64,000 bases of DNA. Source: Paucibacter aquatile. Its GTDB lineage: Bacteria; Pseudomonadota; Gammaproteobacteria; Burkholderiales; Burkholderiaceae_C. The notes under the pieces are model-generated. The model made no database searches, was not told the DNA's origin, and saw nothing but the letters and a program-made list of their open reading frames with translations. The stretch is taken from contig NZ_POSP01000004.1 of NCBI RefSeq assembly GCF_002885975.1, positions 62,001-126,000 on the forward strand, given 5' to 3'. Below are positions 60,741 to 64,000 of this stretch, piece by piece (within the stretch, counting starts at the first letter, position 1; every line of letters begins with the position of its first letter). The translations under genes were made by a program, and so were the position numbers.

Positions 60741-62897
60741 ATGAAACGTCTGATTCCTGCCGGCCTTTTGCTGGCCATCACCACGGCCCATGCCGCCGAA
60801 GGCATGTGGATGCCGCAGCAATTGCCGCAGATCGCCAAGCAGCTCAAGTCCGCCGGCCTCAAGCTCGACCCCAGCCGCCTGAACCAGCTGACCGAGTTCC
60901 CCATGGGGGCCGTGGTCAGCCTGGGCGGCTGCACCGCGTCCTTCGTGTCGCCGCAAGGCCTGGTGGTCACCAACCACCACTGCGCTTACGGCAGCATCCA
61001 GTACAACTCGACGCCGCAGCGCGACCTGCTGAAGAACGGTTTCCTGGCCGCGGACTTCAAGGATGAGCTGCCGGCCGCGCCGGGCAGCCGCATCTTCGTG
61101 ACCGAAGAGGTCAAGGACGTCACCGCCCAGGTGCTGGACGCCAAGACCGCCGCCCTCTCCGGCAAGGCCCGGGTGGATGCCATCGAGGCCAAGGAGAAAG
61201 CCCTGGTTGCCGCCTGCGAACAGGACAAGGCCTACCGCTGCCGCGTGGCCGGCTTCTACGGCGGCTTGCAATACCAGCTGATCAAGCAGATGCAGATCCG
61301 CGACGTGCGCCTGGTTCATGCGCCGGCCGATATGGTGGGCCGTTTCGGTGGCGACACCGACAACTGGATCTGGCCGCGTCACACGGGTGACTACAGCTTC
61401 TACCGTGCCTACGTCGGCCCGGACGGCAAGCCGGCCGATTTCAGCCCCGACAACAAGCCGTATCAGCCCAAGCACCACCTGAAGCTGGCCACCACGCCGC
61501 TGAACGAAGGCGATTTCGTCATGGTTACCGGCTACCCCGGCCGTACCCAACGCCACCGTCTGCCGCAGGAAGTGGATTTCGCGTTCAGCTTTTCCCAGCC
61601 CACAGGCATCCGCAATATGCTGACCCAGCTGGACCTGATCAAGCAGGAAACCAGTGGTCGTCGCGAGGCCGAGATTGCGCTGGCCGGCACGGTGGCCGGA
61701 TTGGGCAATGCCTCCAAGAACATGCAGGGCCAGATGGCCAGCTATGCCGGCAGCGACATCCTGGAGCGCAAGCGCAAGTCCTTCGAAGAGCTCAAGACCT
61801 GGGTGAACAGCGACGCTGCTCGCCGCGCCAAGTACGGCGCCGACCTGGCTGCCGTTGAAAGCCTGCTGGCCGAGCGCCAGGCCTTGGCTCGCACCGAATC
61901 CAGCCTGCGCGCCTACGCGCCTCGCCTCTTGGGCACCGCCCGCGGTCTTTATCAGAATGCCCAGCAGCGCCTGTTGCCCGATGCCCAGCGCAAGCCCGGC
62001 TACCAGGAGCGCGATGCCCTGCGCTTGCGCCAAGGCCTGGAGTCGCAAGACCGCCGCTACGACGCGCAGACCGACATCCGCCTAGCTTCGCATTTCTATG
62101 CCAAGTACCTGGCCCAGCCTGCCGAGCAGCTGAACCAACCCCTGCTCAAGGCTCTGGGTCTGAAGGCCGGCATGGATGAGGCCGCCGTCAAGGCCCGCCT
62201 GCTGGAGTTGCAAGCCGCCACCCAACTGACCGACAAGGCCAGCCGCATGGCTTGGCTGGATCGCAGCGTGGCCGATTTCGCTGCCAGCAAGGATGCCTAC
62301 ATCGCCGCCGCCGTGGCACTCTACGAGGAAGACGAGCGCATCGAGAAGCGCGACAAGGAGCTCGAAGGCCGCATCGACCAAGCCTATGCCAACACCATGG
62401 CCGCGTTGCTGGCGTTCAAGGCCAGCAAGGGTGAGGCCCTGTACCCCGATGCCAATGGCACTTTGCGGGTGAGCTATGGCCATGTTCAAGGCCGCAAGCC
62501 GGGCACCGATGGCAACGACTGGTTGGCCTTCACCACCTTGCGTGGCATCACCGCCAAGCACACCGGCACGGGCGACTTTGATGCCCCCGAGGCGCAGCGC
62601 AAGGCCATCGAGGCCCGTCAGTTCGACAAGTACGCGGTCAAGTCCCTGGACTCCGTGCCGGTCAACTTCCTGGCCACGCTGGACACCACCGGCGGCAACT
62701 CCGGCTCGCCGGTGCTGAACAGCCGCGCCGAACTGGTGGGTCTCTTGTTTGACGGCACGCTGGATGCCGTCATCTCCAACTGGGACTTCAATCCCAAGAT
62801 GACCCGCAGCATCTGCATGGACGCTCGCTACATGCTCTGGCAGATGAAGGTGGTGGACAAGGCCGACCGCCTGCTCAAGGAGCTCAACGCCCTCTGA
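60741..62897 (+). CDS. S46-family dipeptidyl-peptidase (DPP7/DPP11 type), first copy
   Basis: The 718-residue protein has a signal peptide (MKRLIPAGLLLAITTAHA). The S46 catalytic triad is visible: the His in LVVTNHHCAYGSIQYN, the Asp in NWIWPRHTGDYSFYRAYVG and the Ser in TTGGNSGSPVLNSRAELVGL. Such enzymes are exported serine exopeptidases releasing dipeptides. Which member (DPP7, hydrophobic; DPP11, acidic) cannot be decided by eye. A related gene follows 159 bases later. A hairpin terminator separates them, so they may be transcribed separately. Confidence 0.93.
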   Translation: MKRLIPAGLLLAITTAHAAEGMWMPQQLPQIAKQLKSAGLKLDPSRLNQLTEFPMGAVVSLGGCTASFVSPQGLVVTNHHCAYGSIQYNSTPQRDLLKNGFLAADFKDELPAAPGSRIFVTEEVKDVTAQVLDAKTAALSGKARVDAIEAKEKALVAACEQDKAYRCRVAGFYGGLQYQLIKQMQIRDVRLVHAPADMVGRFGGDTDNWIWPRHTGDYSFYRAYVGPDGKPADFSPDNKPYQPKHHLKLATTPLNEGDFVMVTGYPGRTQRHRLPQEVDFAFSFSQPTGIRNMLTQLDLIKQETSGRREAEIALAGTVAGLGNASKNMQGQMASYAGSDILERKRKSFEELKTWVNSDAARRAKYGADLAAVESLLAERQALARTESSLRAYAPRLLGTARGLYQNAQQRLLPDAQRKPGYQERDALRLRQGLESQDRRYDAQTDIRLASHFYAKYLAQPAEQLNQPLLKALGLKAGMDEAAVKARLLELQAATQLTDKASRMAWLDRSVADFAASKDAYIAAAVALYEEDERIEKRDKELEGRIDQAYANTMAALLAFKASKGEALYPDANGTLRVSYGHVQGRKPGTDGNDWLAFTTLRGITAKHTGTGDFDAPEAQRKAIEARQFDKYAVKSLDSVPVNFLATLDTTGGNSGSPVLNSRAELVGLLFDGTLDAVISNWDFNPKMTRSICMDARYMLWQMKVVDKADRLLKELNAL

Positions 62898-62933
62898 TCG
62901 GCAGGCTCGATGCCGAGCATTCCGAGCTGAACC

Positions 62934-62958
62934 AGGCCCTCCGCAGGAGGGCCTTTTT
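62934..62958 (+). terminator. rho-independent terminator after the first S46 gene
   Basis: AGGCCCTCC (62934-62942), loop GCA, GGAGGGCCT (62946-62954) and T residues to 62958. Confidence 0.88.
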
Positions 62959-63056
62959 CATGGCTGCATCAGGGTTTGTCTGTGTGCCTCTCCTCACGCT
63001 GCCGTGGGCGCAAATGCGGTTATGGTCTCGGTTCCTACATTGGGCGGACATTTCGC

Positions 63057-64000
63057 ATGAAACTCAAGACTTGGCCCCTGCGGGCCGCAACTCCCGCGCT
63101 GGCGCTGCTGGCCTTTACGCTGACCGGGCCTGCCCAGGCCGAAGAAGGCATGTGGATGCCGCAGCAGCTGCCGCAGATCAGCAAGTCCCTCAAACAAGCC
63201 GGCCTCAAGATTGACCCGGCCAAGCTCAGCCAGCTGACCGAGTTCCCCATGGGGGCAGTGATCAGCCTCGCCGGTTGCACCGCCTCCTTTGTCTCGCCGC
63301 AAGGCCTGGTGGTCACCAACCACCACTGTGCCTACGGCAGCATCCAATTCAACTCCACGCCTGAGCGCGACCTGCTCAAAAAAGGATTCCTGGCGGCTGA
63401 TTACAAGGACGAGCTGCCGGCCGCACCGGGCAGCCGCGTGCTGGTGACGGTGGATGTGCGTGATGTCAGTGCCCAGGTCATGGACTCAGCCACCTCGGCC
63501 CTGCAGGGCAAGGCTCGCAGCGATGCCATCGAGGCCAAGGAAAAAGCCCTGGTCGCCGAGTGCGAGAAGGACGCCGGCCACCGCTGCCGCGTTGCGCGCT
63601 TCTACGGCAGCCTGGTGTTCCAGCTGATCAAGCAGATGGAGATTCGCGACGTTCGCCTGGTCCATGCCCCGGCCCAGGGCGTGGGTCTGTTCGGCGGTGA
63701 TGCCGACAACTGGATGTGGCCGCGCCACACCGGCGATTACAGCTTCTACCGTGCCTATGTCGGCCCGGACGGCAAGCCGGCCGATTTCAGCCCCGACAAC
63801 AAGCCCTACCAACCCAAGCACCATCTGAAGCTGGCCAGCAGCCCGCTCAAAGATGGCGACTTCGTCATGGTGACGGGTTATCCAGGCGGCACCGACCGCC
63901 ACCGCCTGCCGACCGAAGTGGCTTTCAACTTCGACTGGGAGGCCCCCGAGCTGGTCAAGGCCTTCGGCAAGCAGCTCGACCTGATCAAGCAGGAAACCGC
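63057..64000 (+). CDS. S46-family dipeptidyl-peptidase, second copy, cut by window end
   Basis: The frame is open to the last base, so only the first 314 codons are seen. It begins MKLKTWPLRAATPALALLAF, a signal peptide ending after PAQA, and continues EEGMWMPQQLPQISKSLKQAGLKIDP. The same catalytic His block (LVVTNHHCAYGSIQFN) and Asp region (WMWPRHTGDYSFYRAYVG) as the first copy are present. The serine block lies beyond the window. High similarity over the whole visible length indicates a tandem duplication. The first copy has I/W (NWIWP) where this has NWMWP. Confidence 0.93.
   Translation, partial: MKLKTWPLRAATPALALLAFTLTGPAQAEEGMWMPQQLPQISKSLKQAGLKIDPAKLSQLTEFPMGAVISLAGCTASFVSPQGLVVTNHHCAYGSIQFNSTPERDLLKKGFLAADYKDELPAAPGSRVLVTVDVRDVSAQVMDSATSALQGKARSDAIEAKEKALVAECEKDAGHRCRVARFYGSLVFQLIKQMEIRDVRLVHAPAQGVGLFGGDADNWMWPRHTGDYSFYRAYVGPDGKPADFSPDNKPYQPKHHLKLASSPLKDGDFVMVTGYPGGTDRHRLPTEVAFNFDWEAPELVKAFGKQLDLIKQET

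Overview
The window comes from the chromosome of a GC-rich betaproteobacterium, most probably a Burkholderiales member of the Rubrivivax/Leptothrix/Roseateles kind. This rests on gene order and family membership (flhDC master regulator followed by motAB-cheYZ, flhBAFG-fliA, the flg operon, minCDE, DUF3460-scpA, DUF1841), not on any database search. I found no tRNA, rRNA, CRISPR array, insertion sequence or prophage. Coding is dense on both strands.

Positions 1-39,400 form one large motility locus. It opens with the 3' end of a flagellin lysine-N-methylase (fliB type). Next come flhD-flhC, a membrane-anchored methyltransferase, motA-motB-cheY-cheZ and a strong terminator. A 560-base gap holding a large predicted hairpin leads into flhB-flhA-flhF-flhG-fliA and a soluble chemoreceptor-like protein. 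The flhG product has lost its ATP-binding lysine loop. Positions 14,800-22,000 hold a signalling block: Hpt, a REC-PAS-GGDEF-EAL protein, a GGDEF cyclase, a histidine kinase and an ANTAR response regulator. The minus-strand series flgBCDEFGHIJKL, HDOD, multi-PAS HisKA_2 kinase and ANTAR regulator is closely spaced, so basal-body genes and a sensory module may share transcripts. flgA, flgM and flgN lie divergently. Sigma-28 promoter motifs precede motA and flgM, and a weaker one precedes flhB, which fits the FlhDC -> FliA/FlgM hierarchy.

Positions 39,400-50,400 are housekeeping and transport genes: DUF1841, a KefF-KefC potassium efflux pair, an orphan ParA ATPase, a LuxR-type response regulator, scpA, a DUF3460 protein, a SulP transporter, a periplasmic solute-binding protein, metG and a small charged protein. 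A 670-base non-coding stretch with DnaA-box-like repeats precedes minC-minD-minE (51,077-53,133).

Positions 53,190-64,000 begin with a non-coding segment containing a long-range inverted repeat. It is followed by an S41-type protease-like protein downstream of a membrane-bound LytTR regulator, with 20-21-base-spaced direct repeats between the two. Then come a peptide-binding protein, dcd, two unknown small proteins, a Fur/Zur-type regulator divergent from a DUF1826-like gene with a palindrome between them, and two tandem S46 dipeptidyl-peptidases, the second cut by the window end.

The least ordinary items are the pseudo-ATPase FlhG, the HisKA_2/ANTAR/HDOD module at the end of the flg gene series, the LytTR-S41 pair with its repeat array, and three structured or box-rich intergenic segments (6,191-6,290; 50,573-50,892; 53,446-53,590). 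I saw no clear mobile or defence system. The regulatory readings are inferences from motifs.
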